Below are positions 1-9,373 of a stretch of DNA of 64,000 nt, piece by piece. Source of the DNA: Microbacterium festucae (GTDB lineage Bacteria; Actinomycetota; Actinomycetes; Actinomycetales; Microbacteriaceae); assembly GCF_025421715.1 (NCBI RefSeq), contig NZ_JAOEFC010000001.1, positions 186,001-250,000 of the forward strand, given 5' to 3'. Positions within the stretch are counted from its first letter, which is position 1; every line of letters begins with the position of its first letter. A program made the translations under genes and the position numbers. The notes under the pieces are model-generated. The model searched no databases, had not been told where the DNA came from, and worked only from the letters and a program-made list of their open reading frames with translations.

Positions 1-736
1 GGCGGCGGTCGCGCTTCTGCATCCGCCACCCCTCGTGATGCGCCTTGCTGTCGCATTCGATGATCAGCCATCCCTCGACAAGGAAGTCGACGCGCCCGAC
101 CCCGTCCACCTGAACCTGCACCTCGAAGCGCAGACCCAGCTGCCGCAGGATCAGTCGCATCAGGGTCTCTGGCCCCGACTCCGCGCGGCCGTCCGACAGC
201 CGGAGGACCGTCCCGAACCGGCGGGGCAGCGCGGCGAACACGTCCGCCAGATCGAGACGGGTGAGGATGCCGTGATGCAGGATGCTGTCGATCGTCGCCA
301 CGGCATGTCGCGGCGACTGGCACCGCACGGCCTGAGCCACCGCATCCGCCACGGGCACGACGCCGAGCGTGTGCTCGTCGAAGCGCAGGGGCCACCAGTG
401 AAGGCGCAGTGCGGCGCGGTCCCGGTCCGACAGCGGACGGGTCCGATCGGCGGGCGAGCGCAGGCGTGACATCGTCCGCTCGATGTGGATATGCAGGACG
501 CCGTCGTCGAACACGAAGACGCCGAGCAGGCGCAGCAGCGAGACACAGGCCAGCCGGCCGCCCACGCGCACCGCGCTCTCGATGCCCGGCTGAGGGGCGG
601 CGAGGTAACGGTCGCGGCGCAGCCGCAGGATCCGTCCGCCCCGCACGGCGCGCGTGATCTGCTTCGGACGGAAGCCGAGCGCGAGCAGATCGGCGCGTCG
701 GAGGACGAGATCGGCGGGCACGGACACGAGGGACAT
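1..736 (-). CDS. AbiEi-type winged-helix / DUF559-like protein, partial
   Basis: The gene is cut by the left window edge: 245 codons are open from the ATG at 736 with no stop. The first ~50 residues resemble the winged-helix domain of AbiEi (type IV) antitoxins. The visible C-terminus has SGPETLMR near residue 188 and VDFLVEGWLIIECDSK at 216-231, the look of a DUF559/Vsr-like PD-(D/E)XK core (D217, E227, K231). Such single proteins are common in Microbacteriaceae, usually without a partner toxin; none is visible here. Whether it is an antitoxin, a nuclease or both cannot be told. A long perfect inverted repeat lies about 95 bp upstream (830-914), between this gene and the divergent acetyltransferase. 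Domain assignment is from pattern recognition only. Confidence 0.7.
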   Translation of the reverse strand, partial: MSLVSVPADLVLRRADLLALGFRPKQITRAVRGGRILRLRRDRYLAAPQPGIESAVRVGGRLACVSLLRLLGVFVFDDGVLHIHIERTMSRLRSPADRTRPLSDRDRAALRLHWWPLRFDEHTLGVVPVADAVAQAVRCQSPRHAVATIDSILHHGILTRLDLADVFAALPRRFGTVLRLSDGRAESGPETLMRLILRQLGLRFEVQVQVDGVGRVDFLVEGWLIIECDSKAHHEGWRMQKRDRR

Positions 737-829
737 AGGGTCACCCTCGCCGCGCGAGCGCGCGGGCGGTGCCCGGCGACCTCGATCTGTGGACGCTCGG
801 GGCGGATCGTCGCCTGTGGAGGAAGGCGA

Positions 830-914
830 CCACGGCGCATAACTCAGGCAGAATGCCCGTGGCCGCGGCGGATCGGGCCCGGAACTGCCGTTCTGCCTGA
901 GTTATGCGCCGTGG
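830..914. repeat. Perfect 24-bp inverted repeat between divergent genes
   Basis: Arms 830-853 and 891-914 are exact reverse complements around a 37-nt G+C-rich centre. The right arm includes TTCTGCCTGAGTTATGCGCC. The flanking genes diverge, so a terminator role is unlikely. It could be an operator (AbiEi proteins bind inverted repeats in their own promoters) or a copy of a dispersed palindromic element. Confidence 0.85.
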
Positions 915-984
915 CCCGCGGTGAGGGGCTCCGACAGGGACGCGGACAGGGGCGCGCGTCGTGGCCGGGGCGGGTGGGGCGGGG

Positions 985-990
985 TAGGGT
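985..990 (+). promoter_or_regulatory. -10 box of a leaderless promoter
   Basis: TAGGGT ends 6 nt before the ATG at 997, the spacing expected when transcription starts at the start codon. No Shine-Dalgarno sequence lies in front of that ATG. No convincing -35 box is seen. Confidence 0.5.
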
Positions 991-996
991 CGCGGG

Positions 997-1572
997 ATGG
1001 AACCGGTCACGCTGCACACCGCGAGGCTCGAGTTGTCGCCCCCGGCCGAGGCCGACATCGACGCGATCTACGACGCCTGTCAGGACCCGCTGATCCAGCG
1101 GTACACCACCGTGCCGTCGCCGTACGCGCGCGAGCACGCGGAGGGCTTCATCGCGAAGACCCGCGACTGGTGGGAGTCGGGCAGCGAGGCGACGTGGGCG
1201 ATCCAGCACGAGGGCGAGCTGGCCGGGATGGTCGGCCTCCACCGTATGAGCGCCGGCGCCGGGTCGGCCGAGATCGGCTACTGGATGACGCCGGCGTTCC
1301 GCCGCGGCGGCTACCTGACCGAGGCCTGCCGGGCGGTCGTCGACTTCGGCTTCTCCCCCGACGGCCTCGACCTCGTGCGCATCAGCTGGCGCGCTGTGGC
1401 CGGCAACGAGGGCTCGGCCCGCCTCGCCCGCCGGATCGGGTTCCGCTTCGAGGGCGCCCAGCGCCAGGCCCTCGTCAACGGCGCGGGGGTGCGCGACGAC
1501 GGCTGGATGGCCGGGCTGCTGCGCACCGATGACCGCGAACCGCAGCCCTGGCCGGTGCTCGCCGACCTCTGA
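997..1572 (+). CDS. GNAT family N-acetyltransferase (RimJ/RimL-like)
   Basis: The protein is 191 aa, the usual size of RimJ/RimL-type acetyltransferases. The N-terminus (TLHTARLELSP) and the acetyl-CoA loop after strand 4 (MTPAFRRGGYLTEA, ~97-110, with R102-R103-G-G) fit the fold, as does NEGSARLARRIGFRFEG at 137-153. Members transfer an acetyl group to an amine, often an N-terminus or a small molecule; the substrate cannot be read from sequence. The start is fixed by a -10 box six bases upstream. It is followed after 12 bp by the DNA glycosylase gene on the same strand. Confidence 0.85.
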   Translation: MEPVTLHTARLELSPPAEADIDAIYDACQDPLIQRYTTVPSPYAREHAEGFIAKTRDWWESGSEATWAIQHEGELAGMVGLHRMSAGAGSAEIGYWMTPAFRRGGYLTEACRAVVDFGFSPDGLDLVRISWRAVAGNEGSARLARRIGFRFEGAQRQALVNGAGVRDDGWMAGLLRTDDREPQPWPVLADL

Positions 1573-1584
1573 CAGGATGAGGCC

Positions 1585-2448
1585 ATGCCCGAGATGCCGG
1601 AGGTGCAGGGGCTCGTCAACTTCCTCGACGGGCGTCTGACGGGGGTGCGGATCGATCGCGTGATGCTCGCGGGCATCGCCGCGCTGAAGACTTACGATCC
1701 CCCCATCGACGCACTCGTGGGCACGACGATCACCGGCGCCGCGCGCCACGGCAAGTTCGTCGACCTGTCGACGGACGCCGGTGTGCACCTGGTCTTCCAC
1801 CTCGCCAAGGCCGGGTGGCTGCGGTTCACCGAGACGCTGCCGGCGACGCTCATCAAGCCCGGGAAGACCCCCATCGCCCTGCGGGTCGCCTTCGGCGACG
1901 GCAGCGGGTTCGACCTCACCGAGGCGGGCACGAAGAAGTCGCTCGCGATCTCGGTGGTGCGCGATCCCGCCGAGGTTCCCGGGATCGCCCGCCTCGGCCC
2001 CGACCCGCTCGACCCCGCCTTCTCGCGGGCGACGCTGGCCGGGCTCCTCTCGGGCAGGCGCACGCAGATCAAGGGGGTGCTGCGCGATCAGTCGGTCGTC
2101 GCGGGGATCGGCAACGCCTACTCCGACGAGATCCTGCACGCCGCGAAGATGTCGCCGTACGCGCTGGCGGCGACCCTCGACGACGCCGAGATCGACCGCC
2201 TGTACGCGGCGGTCCACGACACGCTGACGGATGCCGTCGCCACCGCATCCGGAAAGCCGCCCGCCGAGCTCAAAGACGCCAAGCGGCGCGGCATGGCCGT
2301 GCACGGCCGGCGCGGGGAGGCGTGCCCGGTGTGCGGTGACGAGGTGCGCAGCGTGTTCTTCGCCGACAACTCGCTGGAGTACTGCCCGACGTGTCAGACC
2401 GGGGGCAAGATCCTCGCCGACCGGCGGCTGTCGCGGCTGCTCAAGTAG
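1585..2448 (+). CDS. Fpg/Nei family DNA glycosylase
   Basis: 287 aa. It begins MPEMPEVQGL, giving P2 (nucleophile after Met removal), E3 and E6, with K57 in RHGKFVDL, all Fpg landmarks. A C-terminal zinc finger C247-C250/C267-C270 is present. These enzymes excise oxidised bases and nick the abasic site. One oddity: the zinc-finger hairpin normally has Arg five residues before the third Cys, which contacts DNA; here that position is Asn262. The MPEMPEVQGL start is typical of an actinobacterial sub-branch distinct from classical MutM, so I do not assign mutM or nei. CAGGAT lies 6 nt before the ATG and an SD-like GAGG lies between. It converges with glpK, 12 bp between the two stop codons. Confidence 0.88.
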   Translation: MPEMPEVQGLVNFLDGRLTGVRIDRVMLAGIAALKTYDPPIDALVGTTITGAARHGKFVDLSTDAGVHLVFHLAKAGWLRFTETLPATLIKPGKTPIALRVAFGDGSGFDLTEAGTKKSLAISVVRDPAEVPGIARLGPDPLDPAFSRATLAGLLSGRRTQIKGVLRDQSVVAGIGNAYSDEILHAAKMSPYALAATLDDAEIDRLYAAVHDTLTDAVATASGKPPAELKDAKRRGMAVHGRRGEACPVCGDEVRSVFFADNSLEYCPTCQTGGKILADRRLSRLLK

Positions 2449-2461
2449 CCCCGACCGGGCT
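2447..2461. terminator. Short hairpin between convergent stops
   Basis: AGCCC (2447-2451) pairs with GGGCT (2457-2461) over a 5-nt loop and overlaps both stop codons of the convergent fpg-like and glpK genes. No U-tract follows on either strand, so the call is weak. Confidence 0.3.
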
Positions 2462-3999
2462 CAGTCGGCGGTGCCCATGAGGGTGCGCGCGTCGTCGTCG
2501 ACCCAGTCGAGCGACTTCTGCACGGCCTTGCGCCACATGCGCACGCGCCGGTCGCGCTCGTCGCGGGGCATCTGCGGCTCGAAGCGGCGGTCTTCCTGCG
2601 CGTGCCCGCGCAGCTCGTCGCGGCTGGCCCACACGCCGGTCGCGAGGCCCGCGGCGTAGGCGGCGCCCAGCGCCGTGGTCTCGACCACCTTCGGGCGCAC
2701 GACGGGCAGCTGCAGCACGTCGGCCTGGAACTGCAGCAGCAGGTCGTTGCGGGTCATCCCGCCGTCGACGCGCAGCTCGTCGAGCTCGCGGCCGGTGTCG
2801 GCCACGGCGGCCTCGATGACATCCAGCGTCTGGAACGCGGTGGCCTCCAGCGCCGCCCGGGCGATGTGCCCCTTCCCGACGTACCGGGTGAGGCCGACGA
2901 GGGCGCCGCGGGCGTCGGGGCGCCAGTAGGGGGCGAACAGCCCCGAGAAGGCGGGGACGAAGTAGGCGCCGCCGTTATCGTCGACCGAGCGGGCGAGGGT
3001 CTCGACGTCTTCGGAGCGGCTGATGATGCCGAGGTTGTCGCGCAGCCACTGCACGAGCGACCCGGTGACGGCGATCGACCCTTCCAGCGCGTAGCGGGCG
3101 GGCTCGTCGCCGCAGCGGTAGGCGACGGTGGTGATGAGGCCCGACTCGGAACGGACGATCTCGGTGCCGGTGCCCACGAGCAGGAAGTTGCCGGTGCCGT
3201 AGGTGTTCTTCGACTCGCCCGCGTCGAAGGCGGCCTGACCGAACGTGGCCGCCTGCTGGTCGCCGAGGATGCCGGCGATGGGCACTCCGCGCAGTTCGGA
3301 GACGGCCGAGACGGTGCCCAGCACCGCGGAGGACGAGCGGATCTCGGGCATCATCGACCGCGGGATGCGCCAGTGCGCAAGCAGCTCGTCGGCCCAGTCG
3401 AGGGTGCGCAGATCCATGAGCAGGGTGCGGCTGGCGTTGGTGACGTCGGTGACGTGGATGCCGCCGCGCGCGCCCCCGGTGAGGTTCCACACCAGCCACG
3501 AGTCGGTCGTGCCGAACAGCAGGTGTCCGGCCTCGGCGAGGTCGCGGGCGCCGTCGACGTGGTCGAGGATCCAGGCGATCTTGGAGGCCGAGAAGTAGGT
3601 GGCCACCGGCAGCCCGGTCTGCTCGGCGAAGCGGAACGTGCCCTCGCGGTCGGGCCCGGTCAGCCGGTCGATCGCCGGCTGGGTGCGGGTGTCCTGCCAC
3701 ACGATCGCGCGGTGGATGGGCCGGCCGTTGCGCTTGTCCCACACCACGGTGGTCTCGCGCTGGTTGGTGACGCCGACGGCGGCGATGTCGTCGGCGCGGG
3801 TGCGGGCGCGGCCGAGGGCCGTGGCGATCACCCACTCGGTGTCGGTCCAGATCTCCACCGGGTCGTGCTCGACCCACCCGGCGCGGGGGAAGAACTGCTC
3901 GTGCTCCCGCTGGGCGGAGGCGACGATGGCGCCGGTGTCGTCGAAGACGATCGCGCGGGTCGAGGTGGTGCCCTGGTCGATGGCCAGCACGTGTGTCAC
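2461..3999 (-). CDS. glpK: Glycerol kinase
   Basis: 512 aa, normal for GlpK, which phosphorylates glycerol to sn-glycerol 3-phosphate. The N-terminus [16 protein letters not shown] is the phosphate-1 motif of the FGGY kinase family; GGMTRND and the ADP-binding C-terminal region ([14 protein letters not shown]) are present. I chose the GTG at 3999: AAGGAG lies 6 nt upstream and the FGGY fold starts at once. The open frame runs ~100 codons further upstream, but that part is low-complexity P/G/R-rich shadow. It is the last gene of the apparent galactoside operon, 82 bp after glpD. No glycerol facilitator gene (glpF) accompanies it, unusual for a glycerol-uptake operon and consistent with glycerol arising inside the cell. 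Confidence 0.97.
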   Translation of the reverse strand: MTHVLAIDQGTTSTRAIVFDDTGAIVASAQREHEQFFPRAGWVEHDPVEIWTDTEWVIATALGRARTRADDIAAVGVTNQRETTVVWDKRNGRPIHRAIVWQDTRTQPAIDRLTGPDREGTFRFAEQTGLPVATYFSASKIAWILDHVDGARDLAEAGHLLFGTTDSWLVWNLTGGARGGIHVTDVTNASRTLLMDLRTLDWADELLAHWRIPRSMMPEIRSSSAVLGTVSAVSELRGVPIAGILGDQQAATFGQAAFDAGESKNTYGTGNFLLVGTGTEIVRSESGLITTVAYRCGDEPARYALEGSIAVTGSLVQWLRDNLGIISRSEDVETLARSVDDNGGAYFVPAFSGLFAPYWRPDARGALVGLTRYVGKGHIARAALEATAFQTLDVIEAAVADTGRELDELRVDGGMTRNDLLLQFQADVLQLPVVRPKVVETTALGAAYAAGLATGVWASRDELRGHAQEDRRFEPQMPRDERDRRVRMWRKAVQKSLDWVDDDARTLMGTAD

Positions 4000-4081
4000 G
4001 GGTTCTCCTTCCGCGGGCGTCGGCGCCCGCGCGGCCGGCCGGCGCCGCCTCGCAGCGGCGCCCGGTCCGGCATCGGTCAGG

Positions 4082-5842
4082 CTATCGCGCGGCGCCGGAG
4101 CCGGCGGTGTCGGCGGCGCCCGCGGCGACGGCGTCCCCGGTGGGATCGGCATCCCCGGTGGGGACGGATGCCGCGTGGCCGGGCCAGGTCGGGTCGGCGG
4201 CGTGCACGGCCGCGATCCCCCGCCGGATCTCGGCCTCGATCCGCTCGTCGTCCCAGCCGAGCTCGGGCGCCACGGCGGCGGCGACGGCGGCCGCGGCGGC
4301 ATCGGCGGCGCCGGTGAACGCCAGCGATGTGCGCCGCAGCAGCAGGTCGTCGAGGTGGGAGACCCACTCGGTGCGGGCGAGGTGGCGCAGCTCCCCCGTG
4401 CTGTAGTCGGGGGCGCCGTGCAGCGGCGCGTCGTCGGGGTCGGCGGCGATGGCGGCGGCCACGTCGGCGGCCACGGTGCCGTAGCGGTCGAGCAGGGTGA
4501 TCACCCGGGCGGCGGGCAGGCCTGCGCCGTGCGCGCGGATCCACGCGTCGCGGGCTTCGTCGGTCTCGGGGAACCCGGCGCCGCCGCCGATCGGCAGCTG
4601 CGTGGTCGAGGTGCGGCGGGGGACGTGCAGGGCGCCGAGCACGCGGTCGGCGAGGGCCTCCCCCGAGGCGCGGAAGGTCGTCCACTTGCCGCCGACGAGG
4701 CTCAGCACCGTCGCCGACCCGCCCGGCAGGGTGCTCTGCTCGATGCGGTAGTCGCGGGAGACGAAGCCGGGGGCGAGATCGCCGTGACCGGGGAGCGGGC
4801 GCACCCCGGAGAACCGGTAGACGATGCGCGTGCGGTCGACGACGATCTCGGGCAGCACCTGCGAGATGAGCTCGACGAAGTAGTCGACCTCGGCCTCGGT
4901 GCACTGCACCGCGTCTGCCATGTCGTGCTCGAGATCGGTCGTGCCCACGAGCACGCGCCCCTTCAGCGGGTAGATGAGCACGATGCGGCCGTCGGCGTTC
5001 TCGAAGAACAGTTCGCGGCCCCCCGTGGCCGCCAGCAGCTCGGGGTCGTCGAGCACGATGTGCGAGCCCTTCGTGCCGCCCATGAACCGGGTGGGGGCGC
5101 CGAGGGCGTCGTTGGTGAGATCGGTCCACGGGCCGGTGGCGTTGACGACGACCGAGGCGCGGAACGCGCTCTCGGTGCCGTCTTCACCGCGCAGCACGAG
5201 CGCGCCGTCGCGGGTGCCGACCACGGCGGTGCGGGTGGCCAGCCGCGCGTGCGCGCCGGCGGCGAGGGCGTCGCGGGCGACGTCGACGGCGAGGCGCTCG
5301 GGGTCGTGGAGCGAGGCGTCCCAGTAGGTGGCGGTGTAGGCCACGTCGGGGTGCAGGTGCGGCAGCAGCTGCCGCGAGCGGCGCCGGCCGTGGAACGCGT
5401 GGCGGGGCACGCGGCCGCCGCTGCGCGAGAACGAGTCGTAGATGACCAGCCCGATCTTGATGAGCGCGGCGCCGCGCTCCCGGTGCGGGCCCGAGCCGTG
5501 CCGCAGGAACCGCAGCGGCGCCGAGAGCAGCCCCGAGAAGGTCGAGGTGATCGGGATCGTCGTCTGGAGCGGGCGCACGTAGTGGGGCGCCAGCCGAAGC
5601 AGCCGGTTGCGCTCGACGACGGCCTCCCGCACGAGACGGAACTCGCCGTTCTCGAGATAGCGGATGCCGCCGTGGATCATGTGGCTCGAGGCCGCCGAGG
5701 CACCCGAGATGATGTCGCCGCGCTCGACGAGGGCGACGTCCACCCCCTGCAGGGCCAGCTCGCGGAACGCGGCCAGGCCGTTGATCCCTCCGCCCACGAT
5801 CAGCACGTCGGCATACGGTCGTTCGGTCAGCGTCTGCAGCAT
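4082..5842 (-). CDS. glpD: Glycerol-3-phosphate dehydrogenase/oxidase (FAD)
   Basis: 586 aa from the ATG at 5842, chosen because GAGAGG ends 5 nt upstream; a GTG six bases earlier is possible. [17 protein letters not shown] (residues 14-30) is the FAD-binding Rossmann motif. [19 protein letters not shown] and the C-terminal domain seen in actinobacterial GlpD are present. It oxidises glycerol 3-phosphate to dihydroxyacetone phosphate at the membrane, passing electrons to quinone or oxygen. The last ~35 residues are Ala/Asp/Gly-rich and probably disordered. It starts only 30 bp after the alpha-galactosidase stop and is followed by glpK, so it appears to be read from the galactoside operon. Confidence 0.96.
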   Translation of the reverse strand: MLQTLTERPYADVLIVGGGINGLAAFRELALQGVDVALVERGDIISGASAASSHMIHGGIRYLENGEFRLVREAVVERNRLLRLAPHYVRPLQTTIPITSTFSGLLSAPLRFLRHGSGPHRERGAALIKIGLVIYDSFSRSGGRVPRHAFHGRRRSRQLLPHLHPDVAYTATYWDASLHDPERLAVDVARDALAAGAHARLATRTAVVGTRDGALVLRGEDGTESAFRASVVVNATGPWTDLTNDALGAPTRFMGGTKGSHIVLDDPELLAATGGRELFFENADGRIVLIYPLKGRVLVGTTDLEHDMADAVQCTEAEVDYFVELISQVLPEIVVDRTRIVYRFSGVRPLPGHGDLAPGFVSRDYRIEQSTLPGGSATVLSLVGGKWTTFRASGEALADRVLGALHVPRRTSTTQLPIGGGAGFPETDEARDAWIRAHGAGLPAARVITLLDRYGTVAADVAAAIAADPDDAPLHGAPDYSTGELRHLARTEWVSHLDDLLLRRTSLAFTGAADAAAAAVAAAVAPELGWDDERIEAEIRRGIAAVHAADPTWPGHAASVPTGDADPTGDAVAAGAADTAGSGAAR

Positions 5843-5872
5843 GTCCACCTCTCGGTTCGCCTCTCCATGATC

Positions 5873-7972
5873 TCAGTCGTGCGGTGCGCCGGGGTCGGAA
5901 CCGGCGGGTGCGTCGTCGTCTGCGGTGACGTGCAGCACCATCGCCGACCCCGGGATGAGCAGCGGCATCGCCAGCGCCCCGGCCGCGAGCATCCGCCCGG
6001 GCAGCACGGTGCCGTGCGCCAGCCACGGCGGCGGGGCGTCCTGCACCGCGCCGGCGTCCGCGCCGAACGACACCGGGCGCACGCGGTAGCGCCGCTCCGG
6101 GTCGAGTCCGGGCAGTGCCGCCGGGGCCGGCAGTGCGGCATCCGTGCCGCCCACGACGGCATAGCTGTAGAGCGCCTCGCCCGCGCCGGGGGCGACGACG
6201 CCGTGCACGAGCACCGCATCGTCGACGTCGTCGGCCCGCACCACGCGGCCGGCGTGCAGCAGGTCGCGGTGGGCGCGGTGGAAGCCGGTCCACGCGCGCA
6301 GGGCGTCGCGGTCGGCGGCGGGCAGCCGCGAGATGTCGGATTCCACCCCGGCGTGGCCGAACAGGGCGGTGGCCAGGCGGAACGACAGGTCGGTCGTGCG
6401 CCCCGTGGTGTGCGAGCGCGCGTCGCCGACGTGCGACCCGAGATACTCCGGCGGGATGAGGATGCCGGTCCAGCGCTGGATCAGCTGCCGCTCCCACGGG
6501 TCGTTGGCGTCGCTGGTCCACACCCGGTCGACGCGGCGCAGGATGCCGAGGTCGATGCGCGCGCCGCCCGACGCGCACGACTCGATCTCGACGTCGGGGT
6601 GGGCCGCGCGCAGGTCGTCGAGCAGGCGGTACAGACCGAGAACCTGGGCGCGGGAGCCGTCGACGAGCAGGTCGCGGTTGTGGTCCCACTTGAGGTAGCG
6701 GATCGGGTGGGCGCGCAGCAGCGCGTCGAGGCGCGCGAAGAGGTGGGCGCGCACGTCGTCGCGCGCGAGGTCGAGCACGTGCTGCCACCGCCAGGTGACG
6801 GCGGCCGGGTCGGTGAGGAGCCACTCGGGGTGGGCGCGGGCGAGGTCGGAGTCGAGGCTCACCATCTCGGGCTCGACCCACAGCCCGAACTCCATGCCGG
6901 CCGCCGCCACGCGGGCGACGAGGGGGCCGAGGCCATCGGGCCAGCGTCCGGCGTCGACGGTCCAGTCGCCCAGGGCCCGCCGGTCGTCGGTGCGGCCGTG
7001 GAACCAGCCGTCGTCGAGCACGAACCGCTCCACGCCGATGTCGGCGGCGGCATCGACCAGCGGGGCGAGCTTGTCGAACGACTGGTCGAAGTAGACGGCC
7101 TCCCACGTGTTCGCGGTGATCGGGCGGGGACGGCGGGGCGCCGCCCACGAGCGGATCCACGGATGCAGGCGGTCGGAGAGCCCGTCGAGGCCCGCACCCG
7201 AGTAGGTGGCGACCACGGGGGCGACCTCGAGCGTCTCGCCGGGGGCGAGGACGACACCGCTCAGGCGCTCACCGGCGCCGAGCACGCTCGCGCCCAGCGG
7301 CGAGCGCTCGATCCACTGGCGGGTGTCGCCGCTGAAGGCGACGTGGGTGGACCACACCTCGCCGTGGCCGAAGCCGAAGCCGGGCGTGCCGGCGATGAAG
7401 AGGAAGGCGTCGTCGTGGCCGCCGCGGCCGTGGCGCGACTCGCGCAGCCACACGCCGTGGCCGGGGCGCGTGCGCTGCGGGCGCCGCTCCTGGGTCCAGC
7501 GGCCGGTGAAGTCGAGCACCTCGCGGGCGCGGTCGGGGACGGGCAGGGTGACGGCGGCGGCGTCGACGCGGACGTCGCGATCCGCGGTGTTGGTGACCGA
7601 GCGGGTGGCGACGAGCACGCCCTGCGGAGTGAGCTCGAGGGCGGTGTCGACCCGCAGGGCGCCGAGGGCGGCGCGCACGAGCAGGCGCTGACCGTCGCGG
7701 CGGGTGTCGATGGCCGCGGCGGTGGCCCCGGCATCCGACGACACGGCCGGCAGGCCGCTCCAGCCGTCGGACAGGGTCGGCACGAGCGTGTGCCGCAGCG
7801 GGGCGTCGATGGAACTGGGTCCGACGGCGGGCTCTCGGGCATCGACGAAGGCGGCCAGGTCGGCGGGGCTGACCTCGCCGAGGTCGGCGCCCCAATGGCT
7901 GATGGCGGGAACCCGCGCGCCGCGGGAGTCGACCACGAGGCTGACTCCCGCGGCGCGAAGGTGATGGATCAC
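5873..7972 (-). CDS. GH36 alpha-galactosidase (operon 1)
   Basis: 699 aa. KWDHNRD carries the GH36 nucleophile D430, and WTSDAND (D488) fits the acid/base position; SCASGGARID at 465-474 is the family's substrate-binding motif. The enzyme removes terminal alpha-linked galactose (raffinose, melibiose, galactomanno-oligosaccharides, digalactosyl-glycerol). It has no signal peptide, so it acts on imported sugar. The GTG start at 7972 is 7 nt after the stop of the binding-protein gene, suggesting coupling. A second GH36 (52347-54482) has the same layout but sits in a mannan locus. The close link to glpD/glpK is unusual. Confidence 0.93.
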   Translation of the reverse strand: MIHHLRAAGVSLVVDSRGARVPAISHWGADLGEVSPADLAAFVDAREPAVGPSSIDAPLRHTLVPTLSDGWSGLPAVSSDAGATAAAIDTRRDGQRLLVRAALGALRVDTALELTPQGVLVATRSVTNTADRDVRVDAAAVTLPVPDRAREVLDFTGRWTQERRPQRTRPGHGVWLRESRHGRGGHDDAFLFIAGTPGFGFGHGEVWSTHVAFSGDTRQWIERSPLGASVLGAGERLSGVVLAPGETLEVAPVVATYSGAGLDGLSDRLHPWIRSWAAPRRPRPITANTWEAVYFDQSFDKLAPLVDAAADIGVERFVLDDGWFHGRTDDRRALGDWTVDAGRWPDGLGPLVARVAAAGMEFGLWVEPEMVSLDSDLARAHPEWLLTDPAAVTWRWQHVLDLARDDVRAHLFARLDALLRAHPIRYLKWDHNRDLLVDGSRAQVLGLYRLLDDLRAAHPDVEIESCASGGARIDLGILRRVDRVWTSDANDPWERQLIQRWTGILIPPEYLGSHVGDARSHTTGRTTDLSFRLATALFGHAGVESDISRLPAADRDALRAWTGFHRAHRDLLHAGRVVRADDVDDAVLVHGVVAPGAGEALYSYAVVGGTDAALPAPAALPGLDPERRYRVRPVSFGADAGAVQDAPPPWLAHGTVLPGRMLAAGALAMPLLIPGSAMVLHVTADDDAPAGSDPGAPHD

Positions 7973-7979
7973 GTGCAGA

Positions 7980-9311
7980 TCACTCCGCGACGGGGATCGA
8001 CTGCGACTTCAGGGTCGACACGGTCGACTCCTGGGCCGCGGTGAGCGCGTCGAGCAGGGTGCCCTGTCCCGTGACGGCCTTCTGGAAGCCGTCCGACACG
8101 TCGGCGTAGGTCTGCGTCATGGTGGGGCCCCACACGAAGTCGGGGTTCACCTGCTCGGCCGCCTCGGCGAACACGTCGTAGATCTTCTGCCCGCCGTAGA
8201 ACTCCACGCCCTCCTGCAGCGCGGGCAGCTTCAGCCCGGCGGTGGTGGCCGGGTAGATGTTGGCCGAGGTGTTCAGTGCGGTGAGCGCCTCGTCGGAGGT
8301 GTTCAGCCACAGCGCGAACTTCGCGGCCTCGTAGACGTGCTCCGAGCCCTTCAGCACGGCGATCGACGAACCGCCCCAGTTGCCGGCGGCCGCGCCGCCC
8401 GCGCTCCACTGCGGCAGCGGTGCGACCGACCAGGCGCCGGCGGTGTCGGGGGCGCCGCTGGAGATCGAGTTGGCCCCCCAGACGGCGGAGTTCCAGGTCC
8501 AGACCTCGCCCGAGTTGTAGGCGTTGTTCCACTCCTCGGTCCACGCCGGCACGGTGGCGACGAGGTCTTCGTCGAGCAGCTCCTGCCAGTAGTCGGCGAT
8601 CTGGGCGCTCTTGTCGCCGGCGAGGTCGACGGTCCAGGCGTCGCCGTCGTTGCCGAACCAGGTGCCGCCGTCCTGCCAGACGAAGCCGGCGAACTGGTTG
8701 ATGTCGGCGGTGGAGAAGTTCGTGATGTAGCCGCCCAGCGCGCGGATCTTCACGGCCGCTTCCTTGTACTCCTCCCACGTGGTGGGGATCGCGATGCCGT
8801 TCTGCTCGAACAGGTCGGAGCGGTAGAACAGGGCCATGGGGCCCGAGTCCTGCGGGATGCCGTAGACGCCGTCGCTGGTGCCGAGGGTGACCTGGCCCCA
8901 GGTCCACGGGATGAACTCCGACTCGGCGGCCACGACGTCTTCGCACGCGGCGAGGTTCTCGACGCCGTCCTGCACGCGGAAGCTCGACAGCGCGTCGTAC
9001 TCGATCTGGCCGAGGTCGGGGGCGTTGCCGGCCTTGATCTGGTTGAAGAACGACTGGTAGGTGCCGGAGTTGCCGTTGGGGCCGGTCTGCACCTTCACCT
9101 GGATGTCGGGGTTCTCGTCGTTCCACATCGCCACGACGTCTTCGATCCCGGGGATCCAGGAGGTGAACTCCAGCGTGACCTTGCCGTCGGAGGGCGCGCA
9201 GTCCGCGGAGGCGTCGGTGCCTGCGGTGCTGTCTCCTGCGGCGCAGCTGGAGAGCGCCAGGGCGCTCAGCAGTGCGACGCCGGTGGCGACTGCCTTCTTC
9301 GAGTGCTGCAT
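7980..9311 (-). CDS. Sugar ABC transporter substrate-binding lipoprotein (CUT1)
   Basis: 443 aa. The signal peptide MQHSKKAVATGVALLSALA ends in lipobox ALSSC (C23), so it is anchored outside the membrane by a lipid. The body (VTLEFTSWIPGIEDVVAMWN onward) is a family-1 solute-binding protein like MalE. It would deliver oligosaccharides or glycosides to the two permeases encoded just upstream. AAGGA precedes the ATG. It lies after the permeases, 62 bp downstream, with a small hairpin (9348-9365) in the gap. No ATPase gene is in the operon; CUT1 systems of actinobacteria commonly share a general MsiK-type ATPase. Ligand not determinable from sequence; a galactoside is implied by the neighbours. 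Confidence 0.93.
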   Translation of the reverse strand: MQHSKKAVATGVALLSALALSSCAAGDSTAGTDASADCAPSDGKVTLEFTSWIPGIEDVVAMWNDENPDIQVKVQTGPNGNSGTYQSFFNQIKAGNAPDLGQIEYDALSSFRVQDGVENLAACEDVVAAESEFIPWTWGQVTLGTSDGVYGIPQDSGPMALFYRSDLFEQNGIAIPTTWEEYKEAAVKIRALGGYITNFSTADINQFAGFVWQDGGTWFGNDGDAWTVDLAGDKSAQIADYWQELLDEDLVATVPAWTEEWNNAYNSGEVWTWNSAVWGANSISSGAPDTAGAWSVAPLPQWSAGGAAAGNWGGSSIAVLKGSEHVYEAAKFALWLNTSDEALTALNTSANIYPATTAGLKLPALQEGVEFYGGQKIYDVFAEAAEQVNPDFVWGPTMTQTYADVSDGFQKAVTGQGTLLDALTAAQESTVSTLKSQSIPVAE

Positions 9312-9373
9312 GATGATCCTTTTTCTTGATTGCGGTGCGGGTGGATGCCGCCTGGTCCCCGGCGGCGAGGGAG

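Noticed and set aside
3599..8044. A 1481-codon plus-strand open frame opposite glpK, glpD and the alpha-galactosidase
   Set aside because: It is antisense to three genes with clear catalytic motifs; its product is low-complexity and shows no domain. High G+C removes stops in such frames.
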